The notes below the pieces were generated by a model, which made no database searches, was not told the DNA's origin, and saw only the letters and a program-made list of their open reading frames with translations. Below, in pieces: positions 43,010 to 51,727 of a DNA stretch of 64,000 nt; the first letter of the stretch is position 1, and each line of letters starts with the position of its first letter. The translations under genes and the position numbers were made by a program. Source of the DNA: Streptomyces sp. NBC_00440 (lineage in GTDB: Bacteria; Actinomycetota; Actinomycetes; Streptomycetales; Streptomycetaceae); assembly GCF_036014215.1 (NCBI RefSeq), contig NZ_CP107921.1:4719501-4783500 (forward strand), given 5' to 3'.

Positions 43010-44428
43010 TCAGAACCAGCTCATCGGGTTCGCATGTTTGGCGATGCTCTTTGCGCCGTTCGCGATGCCGTCCCCGACCTTCTTCGCCTTGTCCCCGACC
43101 CAGTCCGCGGCCTTTCCAGCACCCTTCTTGATGTCGTCCCAGTGTTCGACGACCTTGGCGCCGCCGTAAATAAGACCCGTACCGACGGCGAGACCGATGG
43201 TGATCGGATTAGGGGCGATCATGGCGGCTGTCATGGAGGCGTTGAAGCCGACCTCCGCGACGTCCGCTACGTAACCCGCGCCCTTCTTCTTGAAGGCGGT
43301 GACCGGGTTGCCCTGCGCGATCACATTCGCCGCACTGAAGACAGTCGATGCCGCACTTCCGGCAATGCCCGCCCCGCGGAGGAGTCCAGATACCTTGCCA
43401 GCCGTCCCGATGCCCTTGCCGAGTGCGGCCAGCCGGGTGGATCCCAGGCCACGTGACTCAGTGAAGACCTTGCCGGTGACCTTGAGTAGGTTTGCGTTGC
43501 CGGCGCGGACGACGTTCGTTCCTGCGTGGGTTATCCCTCCGTACTGCGCGGCGAGCGAATCAGAGCCGACGATGAAGTCAATGGCACTGTTTGCCGTGAG
43601 GTCCTTCACGATCTTGGCATCCATGAAGGGGAGCTTGCGAAACTCATTGTAGAGTTCGCCGGTTACGTCGCCGATTTTACCTTTCGTGCCAGGGATCTTC
43701 TGTGCCCATTGGCTAAGTTTGCCCGGAAACCAACTCCCGGGGGCCCCGAGCGAGCGGATGGGAAGCTTCGCCTTGATGAGTTTGGTGCCTGACCATCGCA
43801 GAGCTCCGTTGCTGGACCCGCGCAACGAAACGCCGATGCGGGTCTTCCAGGTCCGCAGCGCCCCCTTGGCGAGAGAGTTACCCACCAGCACCTTGGTCAG
43901 CGCGGCGCCCTGCATGGTGACCGTTGCGGTTGTCTGTGTGACTGACCCCCAGTCGCCGTAAAGCCCGATCAAATACGCAATCGTCTTCTCGTGCGGATGA
44001 AGCCCCGGAATCTGTCCGATGGCTTGCGACTTGAGTCGGTCGAGCCAGTCGTTGAGGGATTCGTGCTTCTGCCGCTTGAAGGAGTCCGACTGCGGTTCGT
44101 CGCTGGCTGCTACCGAGTTGGCCAGAAGGATGACGTCCGGTCCGAGCTTTTCTCCCTTGTATTTTTTGAGATCAGCGTCGGTGAATCCGGCCCACTTCAA
44201 GCCGGCATCGGGATCGCCATTCTCCAGTCGGGCGAAGACGGCGCGCTTGCGCAGATCGGGCGCCGTGTCCGATACCCAGGACCGCAGTGGCTTGAGAGAC
44301 GCGAGATGGCTTGTAACGCCGAGATTCGACGCTCTAGTAAACGCTTCGTCAAGTTTGTCCTGTACACCGCCTTTGCCATCAATGAGCTTGGCGAGATGAT
44401 CGAGGTCATCTGGATTTGCCATTCTCAC
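43010..44428 (-). CDS. Large helical protein near type VII genes, possible secreted effector
   Basis: A 472-residue protein without signal peptide. The N-terminal ~110 residues are helical (DDLDHLAKLIDGKGG, VQDKLDEAFTRASNLG). The middle is Lys/Gly-rich, and the C-terminus (about 350-440) has long hydrophobic Gly/Ala helices (SMTAAMIAPNPITIGLAVG) ending in AKHANPMSWF. That layout, hydrophobic C-terminus after a helical secretion-like domain, resembles the 59776 gene. Third-position GC is visibly lower than in its neighbours (many AAA, GAT, ATT codons), suggesting transfer. GTG start with GGGGGAG 7 nt upstream. No toxin domain recognised. Confidence 0.75.
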   Translation of the reverse strand: MRMANPDDLDHLAKLIDGKGGVQDKLDEAFTRASNLGVTSHLASLKPLRSWVSDTAPDLRKRAVFARLENGDPDAGLKWAGFTDADLKKYKGEKLGPDVILLANSVAASDEPQSDSFKRQKHESLNDWLDRLKSQAIGQIPGLHPHEKTIAYLIGLYGDWGSVTQTTATVTMQGAALTKVLVGNSLAKGALRTWKTRIGVSLRGSSNGALRWSGTKLIKAKLPIRSLGAPGSWFPGKLSQWAQKIPGTKGKIGDVTGELYNEFRKLPFMDAKIVKDLTANSAIDFIVGSDSLAAQYGGITHAGTNVVRAGNANLLKVTGKVFTESRGLGSTRLAALGKGIGTAGKVSGLLRGAGIAGSAASTVFSAANVIAQGNPVTAFKKKGAGYVADVAEVGFNASMTAAMIAPNPITIGLAVGTGLIYGGAKVVEHWDDIKKGAGKAADWVGDKAKKVGDGIANGAKSIAKHANPMSWF

Positions 44429-44571
44429 GGTTTCTCTCCCCCTCAGGACTCTGCTAGGTATGACGACGTGGTGCAGCCCGCATCCTGCAACTCAGATTAT
44501 CCCTGTAATCTATCGCCCGGCGCGACGCCTGATTGCGCCCGGTGCCTGTTCTTCGCCGACGATTCACTGCC

Positions 44572-45267
44572 CTATTTGTCGCCAACAAGGGCGAATGCGA
44601 AGGCCAGTCGACGGTCGATCCAGTCGGCCTTGATTGATACTTCGACGCTGCCCTCCGACATCATCACTACCTTTTCTTCCACGCGCCACTCAAGAGTTCG
44701 AGGCTTTGTCGGCTGATCTCCATTACCACCACCGAAGTCGGCCAGTCCGGCTACGAATCCAATGGTCATCCGCGCAGCGGCACGGCCGACTACCTCCTTC
44801 GTCGAGTCGCCACTGGCCCACTCATTGCGGCCCACGATTTCCGCGTGCCCCGGCTGGTCTATACGCCAGGTATGCCGGAAGGGACGCTTGGGAGGAATAC
44901 GGCGCAAGGTGCCGATGGTCAGCCCCTGTGCGTCGTGCACGAGGTGGTGGCGTTCACCGTCGACCTCCTCGGGCGGCTCCACGTAGCACAACAGGTTTTG
45001 ACACTCGGGGTCTTCGTACAGGGTGAGATCGTTGTGGGAGGGGCCGTCCACCGGTCGGGAGGCGGGAGCGAGGTATGCGCAAGGGGTGTTGACGCGGTAG
45101 TCCTTGCCTCCCTTGGGTACGCGCACCGCGCGTGGTCCGTACACCGCCTTCTTGCGTTTGATGGTCTCCGGTCGCTCTACGGTGCCGATGATGAACTTGT
45201 GGACGTTCACCCACTCAATGGGCTCCACCGCAGGCTCCTCGGCCTTTCTGCCCTTGCCGAATGCCAC
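44572..45267 (-). CDS. Cytosolic protein of the Tad-flanking paralogous module (left copy)
   Basis: A 231-residue protein, paralogous to the one at 57406. Both begin MAFG, and both have a VEPxxW motif followed by VERPETIKRKKAVYGPRAVRV (here) or its counterpart. A middle HTWRIDQPGHAEIVGRNEW and a C-terminal DWIDRRLAFAFAL also match the right copy's HTWWLRQPGHPDVVAR and WLDLRLVFALAV. No signal peptide; function unknown; the repeated strands suggest a beta-rich fold. GTG start with AGGAGGT upstream. A -10-like TAGGGT lies on the minus strand at 45307-45312. Confidence 0.85.
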   Translation of the reverse strand: MAFGKGRKAEEPAVEPIEWVNVHKFIIGTVERPETIKRKKAVYGPRAVRVPKGGKDYRVNTPCAYLAPASRPVDGPSHNDLTLYEDPECQNLLCYVEPPEEVDGERHHLVHDAQGLTIGTLRRIPPKRPFRHTWRIDQPGHAEIVGRNEWASGDSTKEVVGRAAARMTIGFVAGLADFGGGNGDQPTKPRTLEWRVEEKVVMMSEGSVEVSIKADWIDRRLAFAFALVGDK

Positions 45268-45320
45268 CGTTACCTCCTGGACCGAACTGACGGGCGAGAC
45301 GGTCCGACCCTAGCGGCACG

Positions 45321-45357
45321 GCCTTCCGCCGAGACGCGCGGCGAGTCGGCGGAAGGC
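45321..45357 (-). terminator. Hairpin between 45394 gene and 45267 gene
   Basis: GCCTTCCGCCGA (45321-45332) pairs with TCGGCGGAAGGC (45346-45357). It lies just downstream of the 45394 stop on the minus strand and upstream of the next gene's promoter. Confidence 0.7.
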
Positions 45358-45393
45358 GCAGTCGGCCGGACCGGTCTCTGCGTAGTTGCTGGC

Positions 45394-45954
45394 TCAGGAG
45401 TTGCCGCGCCCTGCCGTCCCGTTCGCGAGGGCTGTCAGGAAGGCAGTGCGGTTCCGGGTGGCGATCAGCAGCAACTCCCCCTGACAGGTGGAGATCGTCA
45501 CGCTGTCCATGCCCATCGGGACGGCCCAGCCGCCGCCGACGAGGCGGGGTCCGGTGCGCTCGGCTGCCCGCAGACCCGGCGCCGGGGCATCGATGGCGGC
45601 CGCTGAGGTTGCGTTGCGTTCCATCGGCGTCGATACGGCGCCCTGGAGCGCGGCCTGAACCGAGGCCGGGTCCACATCGGCGAGCGGAATGCGCTCGCGG
45701 CCGACCCGGAGGGTTTCCCCGTCGATTCGGATGCGCTGGTAGATGGCCTTGGAGATGGGTACGGCCAGACACGGGAGCAGCACAACGAGGAATAGCGCCG
45801 ACAGCCCCAGCCACAGGCCGATTTCATCCGGAATGGAACCCACGCCCATGTAGGTGATCCCGACCAGGTAGAGGGCAATACAGATGGCCGACCAGGTCTT
45901 GGGGGACTTTTCCAGATACATGATTTTCGGGTCTGCCTCAGTGGTTGACGACAT
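45394..45954 (-). CDS. Two-helix membrane protein, DUF3093/PH-like layout
   Basis: A 186-residue protein. Two transmembrane helices (about 19-37 and 47-67) precede a cytosolic beta domain that starts RIRIDGETLRVGRERIPLADVD and ends LLIATRNRTAFLTAL. That order (ExP-type N-terminus, two helices, then a PH-like sheet with a closing R/AFLxAL helix) resembles DUF3093 or bacterial PH proteins. Function unknown. The ATG at 45954 follows a TAGCGT-type -10 box on the minus strand (46025-46030). It sits in the left arm of the Tad-flanking module; a possible counterpart is 58242 on the right. Confidence 0.7.
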   Translation of the reverse strand: MSSTTEADPKIMYLEKSPKTWSAICIALYLVGITYMGVGSIPDEIGLWLGLSALFLVVLLPCLAVPISKAIYQRIRIDGETLRVGRERIPLADVDPASVQAALQGAVSTPMERNATSAAAIDAPAPGLRAAERTGPRLVGGGWAVPMGMDSVTISTCQGELLLIATRNRTAFLTALANGTAGRGNS

Positions 45955-46022
45955 CGGATTTCGCGGGGGGACGGCGGCCTGGCCCGGGCCCGGGAGTCCT
46001 GGAGCGCCGACTCCAGCCGTAC

Positions 46023-46032
46023 GACGCTATCC
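46023..46032 (-). promoter_or_regulatory. Shared -10 region GGATAGCGTC before the 45394 gene
   Basis: GGATAGCGTC (minus strand) also occurs at 47873-47882 before the lipoprotein gene; TAGCGTC recurs at the WXG100 gene (40733-40739). It contains a TANNNT -10 box. The remainder of 45955-46159 shows nothing else. Confidence 0.45.
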
Positions 46033-46159
46033 ACTGAGGCTCCCGGTTCGCCAGCGCGGGAGTGGACCGGCCGGCCGGATGCAGGCCTTGCACCTGGATC
46101 GTCGCCGCGCTCGCCCGCCGGGATCCCGGTGGAGCCGATTCGGGCGGACTGAGGGGCGG

Positions 46160-47182
46160 TCAGCGGTTGATGGCCTGGATCTCGTCCACCGTCACGTCCT
46201 GGGTGGTGCCGAAGGTGCCGGTGCCCAGGGAGTGCTGCCCGGGGTTTCCCGTACCTGTCCAGGAGATCTTCCAGGTGATGGTGGCGCGCAGCTTGAAGGG
46301 ACCGCTGTCACCGGAAGCCCGGAGATAGGTGATTCCGCACGGTGGTGTCTTGTCGGCGTCACCAGGCTTGTAGGCGGTGCCGATGGAGCCGTCGGCGTTG
46401 AAGGTGCATTCGCCTGAGGCCGGGTGGAGTTCGGAGTCGTCCGTGCCCGGCTCCAGCTTCAGCGAGACGGGTTTGGCGGTCGTGGTGGCCGACATACCGG
46501 GTATGTAAGCCGTGACGGAGACCGGTTTGAACTGTGTCTTGTCGAGCCAGGCCCACGTCGGAAGATTGACCTTGGTGGCGCCTGCGGGAGCCAGCGTCAC
46601 GTGTGTGTCCGGGACGGTGGTGTGCGCGGATGCGAGTTCGGCGAGCATTTTCGGGGTGACGGCGTCGGGCCGGTCCGCCGGCGGTGGCTTACCGGTGTCG
46701 ACCCAGAAATCCTTTCGGTCCTGGCAGGCGTCCCAGCCCGGTGGGTAGCTCTTGTCCACGTATGAAGTCCACCAGTAGCCCTTGCCCGCTTTGGCCTTGT
46801 TGAAGTCCTTGTATGGATGGCCGCCGGCGTAGTAGTCACGCTGGATTGCATCCCACTGATAGCCGGTCGACTCCTCGTTCCAGACATCCTCATTCTTTTT
46901 TTGGAACTCGGCAGGGGAATACGTAGGGGCAAACCAACAGGCTGGCGGTGACCAGTCGCCTGCGGAAGCCAGGTTACCCGGACCGCTGTTGGCGGGGGAG
47001 TACTGGACTCCGCGACTACCCCCGCCACTCTTGCCTGAGTCTCCCGCGTGTGCTTCGAGATCGGTGCCGGAAGCTCCGCCCCCCGTTTCAAAGTCTGCCT
47101 GAGCTGGGCCGGCGTTGAGGAACAGCAGGCCAAGGGCCGCTGTTGCCGCCAACGCGCCGTACGAGCCTTTCAAGGCTGGCAC
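46160..47182 (-). CDS. Secreted protein of the Tad-flanking paralogous module (left copy)
   Basis: A 340-residue exported protein. A signal peptide (ALKGSYGALAATAALGLLFL, cleavage near AQA) is followed by a Gly-rich linker. Conserved motifs are PPACWFAPTYSP, a Lys/Gly/Trp stretch (KAGKGYWW), VNLPTWAWLDKTQFKPVSV and PGTDDSELHP. Then come SGECTFNADGSIGT, TPPCGITYLRASG and the end DEIQAINR. Paralogous to 56342 and 63158. Four conserved cysteines suggest disulfides. Function unknown. GTG 47182 was chosen after GGGGAG. It overlaps the lipoprotein gene by 13 bp, exactly as the right copy does. Confidence 0.88.
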   Translation of the reverse strand: MPALKGSYGALAATAALGLLFLNAGPAQADFETGGGASGTDLEAHAGDSGKSGGGSRGVQYSPANSGPGNLASAGDWSPPACWFAPTYSPAEFQKKNEDVWNEESTGYQWDAIQRDYYAGGHPYKDFNKAKAGKGYWWTSYVDKSYPPGWDACQDRKDFWVDTGKPPPADRPDAVTPKMLAELASAHTTVPDTHVTLAPAGATKVNLPTWAWLDKTQFKPVSVTAYIPGMSATTTAKPVSLKLEPGTDDSELHPASGECTFNADGSIGTAYKPGDADKTPPCGITYLRASGDSGPFKLRATITWKISWTGTGNPGQHSLGTGTFGTTQDVTVDEIQAINR

Positions 47183-47832
47183 TTTGAACTCCCCCTGTCG
47201 GAGTTCAAAGCCGTGGTAACCCACACGCCTTTGTCGTTCTTGCGTAGCGCTGAATTGTAGAGGACGTAGCTGTTCTTCGTCACTGGCGTCTTGTTGATCT
47301 TGTTCGTCTGCAGGTGAAGGTCATACCCCTTTCCCTGATCCTGGCAGAAGGCGAACGTAGCCTTGTCGGGACCATTGAGTGAAATGACCGGGCCGTAGTA
47401 GCGAATGGTTCCTGTGATGCGCGATTTCGCTTTGACATACGCCGCGACGTATTCCTGAGTCGATGCGGTGAGTTCCCCTTCGGTGTAGAACCGGTAACCC
47501 GCCTGGAGTGGGTCCTGCTTGACGATTGCGTAGTCCCTCGCCTTGATGAGTTGCTCGGCGTCGGACATGACGGCGTCTTTCTCCTTGTCGCCAGTCTTGG
47601 GCCACTCGAAGACGTACTTGATGTCCGACGGCAGGCTGAACTTGGGTCGATCGACGTCAGCTGAGGCTGAGGCGGAAGCCGAGGGTGAAGCTGACTTCGA
47701 TGCCCCCTGGTCCGCCCCGGCGATCTTGCCCGAGTCCTTCGACTTGCTGTCACCGCCTCCGCCGCACGCGGTCAGAAGAAGTGCCGCTGCGGTCGCGAGT
47801 GCTGCGGCAGCGGGCAAGGATCGGCGGTTCAC
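47170..47832 (-). CDS. Lipoprotein of the Tad-flanking paralogous module (left copy)
   Basis: A 220-residue lipoprotein: signal VNRRSLPAAAALATAAALLL then TAC-GGGG, followed by a Ser/Ala linker. The folded part runs from FSLPSDIKYVFEWPKTGD to the end SDRGSSKCQP. It matches the lipoprotein at 55668 across its length: LPxDxKxVFE, then GDxxxDAVxxD. A Cys in FAFCQDQ pairs in position with VTYCADE, and NSYVLYNSALRKNDKGVWVTT matches DDYILYNTQLKKNTKGVWQTV. Function unknown. The GTG start follows GGGAG. A GGATAGCGTC box lies upstream on the minus strand (47873-47882). Confidence 0.88.
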   Translation of the reverse strand: MNRRSLPAAAALATAAALLLTACGGGGDSKSKDSGKIAGADQGASKSASPSASASASADVDRPKFSLPSDIKYVFEWPKTGDKEKDAVMSDAEQLIKARDYAIVKQDPLQAGYRFYTEGELTASTQEYVAAYVKAKSRITGTIRYYGPVISLNGPDKATFAFCQDQGKGYDLHLQTNKINKTPVTKNSYVLYNSALRKNDKGVWVTTALNSDRGSSKCQP

Positions 47833-47901
47833 TGGCGACTCCCGGTGGGGCGGTTGTGGACTGGAGGTAATTGACGCTATCCGGGCGGCACTTGGTTTCA
47901 C

Positions 47902-48799
47902 CAGGCTGAATTCGCCGCGCAGGGTGAGGCCCGGGTGACGATTGGGGTGAATGGTGCGTGCGCGGGCGCGTGGGGGCCGGTGTTCGGCGGCTGTTGCCTG
48001 GGGTTCCTGGGGGGATCCGGGAGATTGGGCGCTGTCGGCCGGGGCGAAGGTTCCGTCTTGATTACGCTTTGTTCACGCTTCACATATTGCTGGGCTACCG
48101 GGCGGCTGGGCACCCGAACCGCACCCCGCTGCCGTCATCGCGCAGCCCGCGGTTCGGGCTCCGCCCGGGCTCGGCCCGGGCCTGGACCGCCCCCGGCTCG
48201 GGCCGCATCGGACCTCGCTGCGTGCCCGATCGGACCTCGGTCCGCGCCCCGATCGTGCCAAGTCCCAGCCAGGTCCGCGCCGGGCCGACCCCAACCGCGT
48301 GCCGAGGTTCCTGCCGGGGCTCGTTGCCGGGGCTCGCGTCGGGGCCCGAGCCTGTGTTCTCGGTGCAGCCCCGCCCCTCCCTCCCTGGCCCCCAACTGCC
48401 CAGTTGTGACGGTGATGCGGACGCCATGGCCCTCAGGAATTTGCGTGTGCATCGCCAGTCCCCGGGTTGGCTGCGGGCTGGCGGGCCCCGATCGGCGGAT
48501 CTCCGTGAAGGGTTGGCGGATGCAACGGGCGATGCCCTGTCGTGCAGCGGGTACGGGGAAATCTCGTGAATCTTTGGGTGGCCCTCAAGGCTCGTCGATT
48601 CTGACCGGTTTGGACCGATCCTGGCGATGCGCGTGAAGTTCGCGATCCTTATCTCGTCTTGAGGCGCTTATGTGCTGCTGCTACGGTGCGATGACTTGAC
48701 AGCCTCCGGTGGCCTGGGAATCGGAACCGGATAAATGGCGGCGAAGTCGACTCGCTATATGTCGCAGAGAAACATTTCGGGGATTCGGGGAGAAGCGGC
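47902..48799. other. 898-bp low-complexity intergenic region before the Tad operon
   Basis: I see no supported gene. From about 48130 to 48380 the sequence is built from degenerate GC-rich repeats of GGCTCGG/CGGGGCTCG and GGACCTCG types, so open frames there are compositional. The left end carries the lipoprotein promoter. The right end is AT-richer (48690-48780) and ends in GGGGAGAAG before the CpaB start. Confidence 0.6.
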
Positions 48800-49537
48800 G
48801 TGAAGGTCCAGGAGCGCACGGGTGCAGGCAACCACAGGGTTCCCTCACCCGCCCAGTCGGCCGGTGAGCGGCTTCCCACCGTCGCCCGTGAACGCAAACC
48901 CGCCCTCGCCGCGCTCGCCGTCCTGCTGATCCTCGTCGGCGCGCTGGGAGCCACCGTGCTGGTGCTCCGGGCCGGCAACCGGGTCGAGGTCGCCAAACTG
49001 ACGCACAACGTCGAGGCGGGCCAGGCCATCACGAGTAGCGACGTCACGTCGGTGATGGTCGCCAACGACAACTCGATCAACTACATCAAGTGGGACCAGC
49101 TCGGCACCGTCGAGAAGACCCTCACCGCCAGGAGCGCCCTCTACTCCGGGTCCCTCCTGGTGGGCGAGATGTTCACCGGCGAAAAGGGCACCCCCGCGGG
49201 CAAGGCCGTCGTCGGACTCTCCCTCAAGGACGGCCAGTACCCCGTCGGGATCAAGGCCGGCGACACCGTCACCGTCTACCGGGTGGGCGACCGTAGCGGC
49301 TCCAGCAGCTCCAGCAGCAGCGGCAGCCAGTCCGGTTCGTCCAGCAACTCCGGGTCCTCCGGTGGCGGCATCATCGTGAACCGGGCCACCGTCAGCCAGG
49401 CCGACAAGCCCAACGACTCCACCATCAGCAGCGGCAATCTCGCGGTCACCCTCCTGGTCGACAACGCCGACGCCGCTGCCCTGTCGCAGGCCGCATCCGC
49501 AGGGGAAGCAGCCGTGGTCACGGTTGCTTCCCACTAA
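48800..49537 (+). CDS. cpaB: Tad pilus assembly protein CpaB/RcpC (SAF domain)
   Basis: A 245-residue protein with one N-terminal transmembrane helix (about 38-56, ALAALAVLLILVGALGATVL). A SAF-type beta-clip domain follows, with NVEAGQAITSSDVTS and SALYSGSLLVGEM. The C-terminal RcpC-like part is interrupted by a ~35-residue Ser/Gly/Gln run (about 168-190). CpaB proteins sit outside the membrane in the pilus assembly. GTG start with GGGGAGAAG. It opens the Tad operon, 45 bp before the CpaE-like gene. Confidence 0.87.
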   Translation: MKVQERTGAGNHRVPSPAQSAGERLPTVARERKPALAALAVLLILVGALGATVLVLRAGNRVEVAKLTHNVEAGQAITSSDVTSVMVANDNSINYIKWDQLGTVEKTLTARSALYSGSLLVGEMFTGEKGTPAGKAVVGLSLKDGQYPVGIKAGDTVTVYRVGDRSGSSSSSSSGSQSGSSSNSGSSGGGIIVNRATVSQADKPNDSTISSGNLAVTLLVDNADAAALSQAASAGEAAVVTVASH

Positions 49538-49582
49538 CGGCTGACCGACGCCCCCAGAGGAACCCAGAGGAACGCAGAAGAC

Positions 49583-50410
49583 ATGGCGCTCATCGCCCTC
49601 GCCGCAGACAAGGGTTCGCCCGGAGTCACCACGGCCGCCCTCGCCCTCGCCGCCGTCTGGCCCCGGCGGGCGCTGCTCGCCGAAGCCGACCCGGCCGGCG
49701 GGGACCTCGTCTACCGCACCACCGCCTCCAACGGCGGCCCGCTCAACCCGAACACCGGCCTGCTCTCCATCGCCGCCGCAGCCCGCCGCGGGCTCGCCGC
49801 CGACCAGCTGTGGGACCACGCCCAGCCCATGGCCGGCGGCCTGGAGCTGCTCGTCGGGATCGGCTCCGCCGAGCAGGCCGCAGGCCTCGCCGGTGTCTGG
49901 CCCACCCTCGGGCACGCCTTCTCCACCCTCGGCGACTCACCGCACGCGCCCGCCGACGTGATCGCCGACATCGGCCGGATCGCCGGGGGTTCGCCCGCGC
50001 TCGACCTGCTGCCGCAGGCCGGCCTCGTGCTGCTCGTCGCCCGTACGGAACCGGAGCACATCGCCCGCGTACGGGACCGGGCCGCCGCCCTCGCCGCCCA
50101 GCTGCACGGCGGACAGCGCGGAATGTCGCAGCTGGCCACTCCGCTCATCGGCGTCCTGCTGGTCGTCGAGTCGAGCGCGTCCGCCAAGGTCGCCCACCAG
50201 GTCAACGACATGCTCGTCGCCGCCCAGACCGGCGCCCGGGTCATCGGCACACTCGCGCACGACACCTCCGGCGCCGCGCTGCTCTCCGGGCGCGGCCGCG
50301 GCCGGCTCGACAAGTCGCTGCTGATCCGCAGCGCCCGCAAGGTCGCCGCCGACGTCTACCAGCAGTTCGGCGCCGCCTGGTCACAGCCGGGCGCCGGGGC
50401 CGCTCGATGA
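49583..50410 (+). CDS. cpaE: CpaE-like MinD/ParA-family protein with degenerate P-loop
   Basis: A 275-residue MinD/ParA-like protein. The N-terminal deviant Walker A site is ADKGSPGVTTAALALA. The signature Lys of the family is present, but the P-loop Lys (in KGGxGKT) is replaced by Val. Switch-like segments follow (LLAEADPAGGDL, VLLVARTEPEHIARVRDRA). In Tad systems CpaE helps place the pilus machine at a pole. With this P-loop, ATP hydrolysis is doubtful. ATGA overlap with the CpaF gene. Confidence 0.82.
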   Translation: MALIALAADKGSPGVTTAALALAAVWPRRALLAEADPAGGDLVYRTTASNGGPLNPNTGLLSIAAAARRGLAADQLWDHAQPMAGGLELLVGIGSAEQAAGLAGVWPTLGHAFSTLGDSPHAPADVIADIGRIAGGSPALDLLPQAGLVLLVARTEPEHIARVRDRAAALAAQLHGGQRGMSQLATPLIGVLLVVESSASAKVAHQVNDMLVAAQTGARVIGTLAHDTSGAALLSGRGRGRLDKSLLIRSARKVAADVYQQFGAAWSQPGAGAAR

Positions 50411-51717
50411 GCGACGTCGTCGACCACAGCCTGGTCAAGCGGTACCGGCAGGAGGCCGGCGACCGGATCGCGGAACAGCGCCGTATCGACCAGGTCAGCA
50501 ACACGCCGCCGATGTCCGGGGAGGACGAGCGGCAGTACGCGCGCGCCGTCATCGCCCAGATACTTGAGGAGTACGCGCGCGCGGAGATCAACGCCGGGCG
50601 TACCCCTTTCGACGCGGAGACCGAGGAGCAGTACGCGGCGGCCGTGCACGCGGCGCTCTTCGGAGTCGGGCGCCTCCAGCCGCTGCTTGACGACCCCGAG
50701 GTCGAGAACATCGACATCAACGGCTGCGACCAGGTCTTCGTCGGTTACGCCGACGGGCGCGAGGCCCGCGTCGACCCGGTGGCCGACACCGACGAGGAAC
50801 TCGTCGAACTCATCCAGGTGCTCGGCGCCTACTCGGGACTCTCGTCCCGCCCCTTCGACTCCGCCAACCCCCAGCTCGACCTGCGGCTCCCCGACGGCTC
50901 CCGGCTCTCGGCCGTGATGGAGGTCGCCCGCAGGCCCGCGCTCTCCATCCGTCGCGCCCGGATGGGCAAGGTCTTCATGGCGGACCTCGTCGGCAACGGC
51001 ACGCTCACCCCCGAGCTGGCCCACTTCCTCGCCTGCGCGGTCCGCGCCCGTAAGAACATCATGATCGCGGGCGCCACCAACGCCGGCAAGACCACGCTCC
51101 TGCGGGCCCTCGCCAACGAGATCCCGCCGGTCGAGCGGCTCGTCACGGTGGAGCGCGCGCTGGAGCTCGGGCTCGACCAGTTCCCCGAACTCCACCCCAA
51201 CGTCGTGGCGTTCGAGGAACGGTTGCCCAACTCCGAAGGGCTCGGCCAGATCTCGATGGGCGAGCTGGTGCGCCGTTCGCTCCGTATGAACCCCTCGCGC
51301 GTCATCGTCGGTGAGGTGCTCGGCGACGAGATCGTGACCATGCTCAACGCGATGTCGCAGGGCAACGACGGCTCGCTCTCCACGATCCACGCCAACAGTT
51401 CGAGCGAAGTCTTCAACCGTATTTCCACCTACGCGCTCCAGGCCAACGAGCGGCTGCCCATCGAGGCCAGCCAGATGCTCATCGCCGGAGCCGTCAACTT
51501 CGTCGTCTTCGTGCAGCGCCGCAACAACTTCGAGAGCGGCGGCCGCCTCCAGCGTGCCGTCACCTCGGTCCGTGAGGTCAACGGCGTCGACGGCCGCGTC
51601 CTCTCCAGTGAGGTCTTCGCCGAGACGCCCGACGGGCGTGTCCTGCCGCACGCCCCGGTGGCGTGCCTCGACGACCTCGCCGTACACGGCTATCGCCCCT
51701 CAGGGGCCTGGGGGTGA
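50407..51717 (+). CDS. cpaF: Tad pilus secretion ATPase CpaF/TadA
   Basis: A 436-residue type II/IV secretion ATPase. The N-terminal helical domain (to about 140) is followed by GRxxSRPFDSANPQLDLRLPDGS-type elements. Walker A is GATNAGKTT (about 221-229), the Asp box reads TVERALELGL, and Walker B has RVIVGEVLG. A His box STIHANSS follows. It drives pilin polymerisation from the cytoplasmic face. The start overlaps the CpaE stop by 4 bp. TadB follows after 10 bp with GAAGGAG. Confidence 0.94.
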   Translation: MSDVVDHSLVKRYRQEAGDRIAEQRRIDQVSNTPPMSGEDERQYARAVIAQILEEYARAEINAGRTPFDAETEEQYAAAVHAALFGVGRLQPLLDDPEVENIDINGCDQVFVGYADGREARVDPVADTDEELVELIQVLGAYSGLSSRPFDSANPQLDLRLPDGSRLSAVMEVARRPALSIRRARMGKVFMADLVGNGTLTPELAHFLACAVRARKNIMIAGATNAGKTTLLRALANEIPPVERLVTVERALELGLDQFPELHPNVVAFEERLPNSEGLGQISMGELVRRSLRMNPSRVIVGEVLGDEIVTMLNAMSQGNDGSLSTIHANSSSEVFNRISTYALQANERLPIEASQMLIAGAVNFVVFVQRRNNFESGGRLQRAVTSVREVNGVDGRVLSSEVFAETPDGRVLPHAPVACLDDLAVHGYRPSGAWG

Positions 51718-51727
51718 AGGAGACCGT

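Noticed and set aside
48095-48569. Overlapping open frames on both strands in the gap before the Tad operon
   Set aside because: They fall in degenerate GC-rich repeats, with Arg/Gly/Pro-biased products and no start signals.
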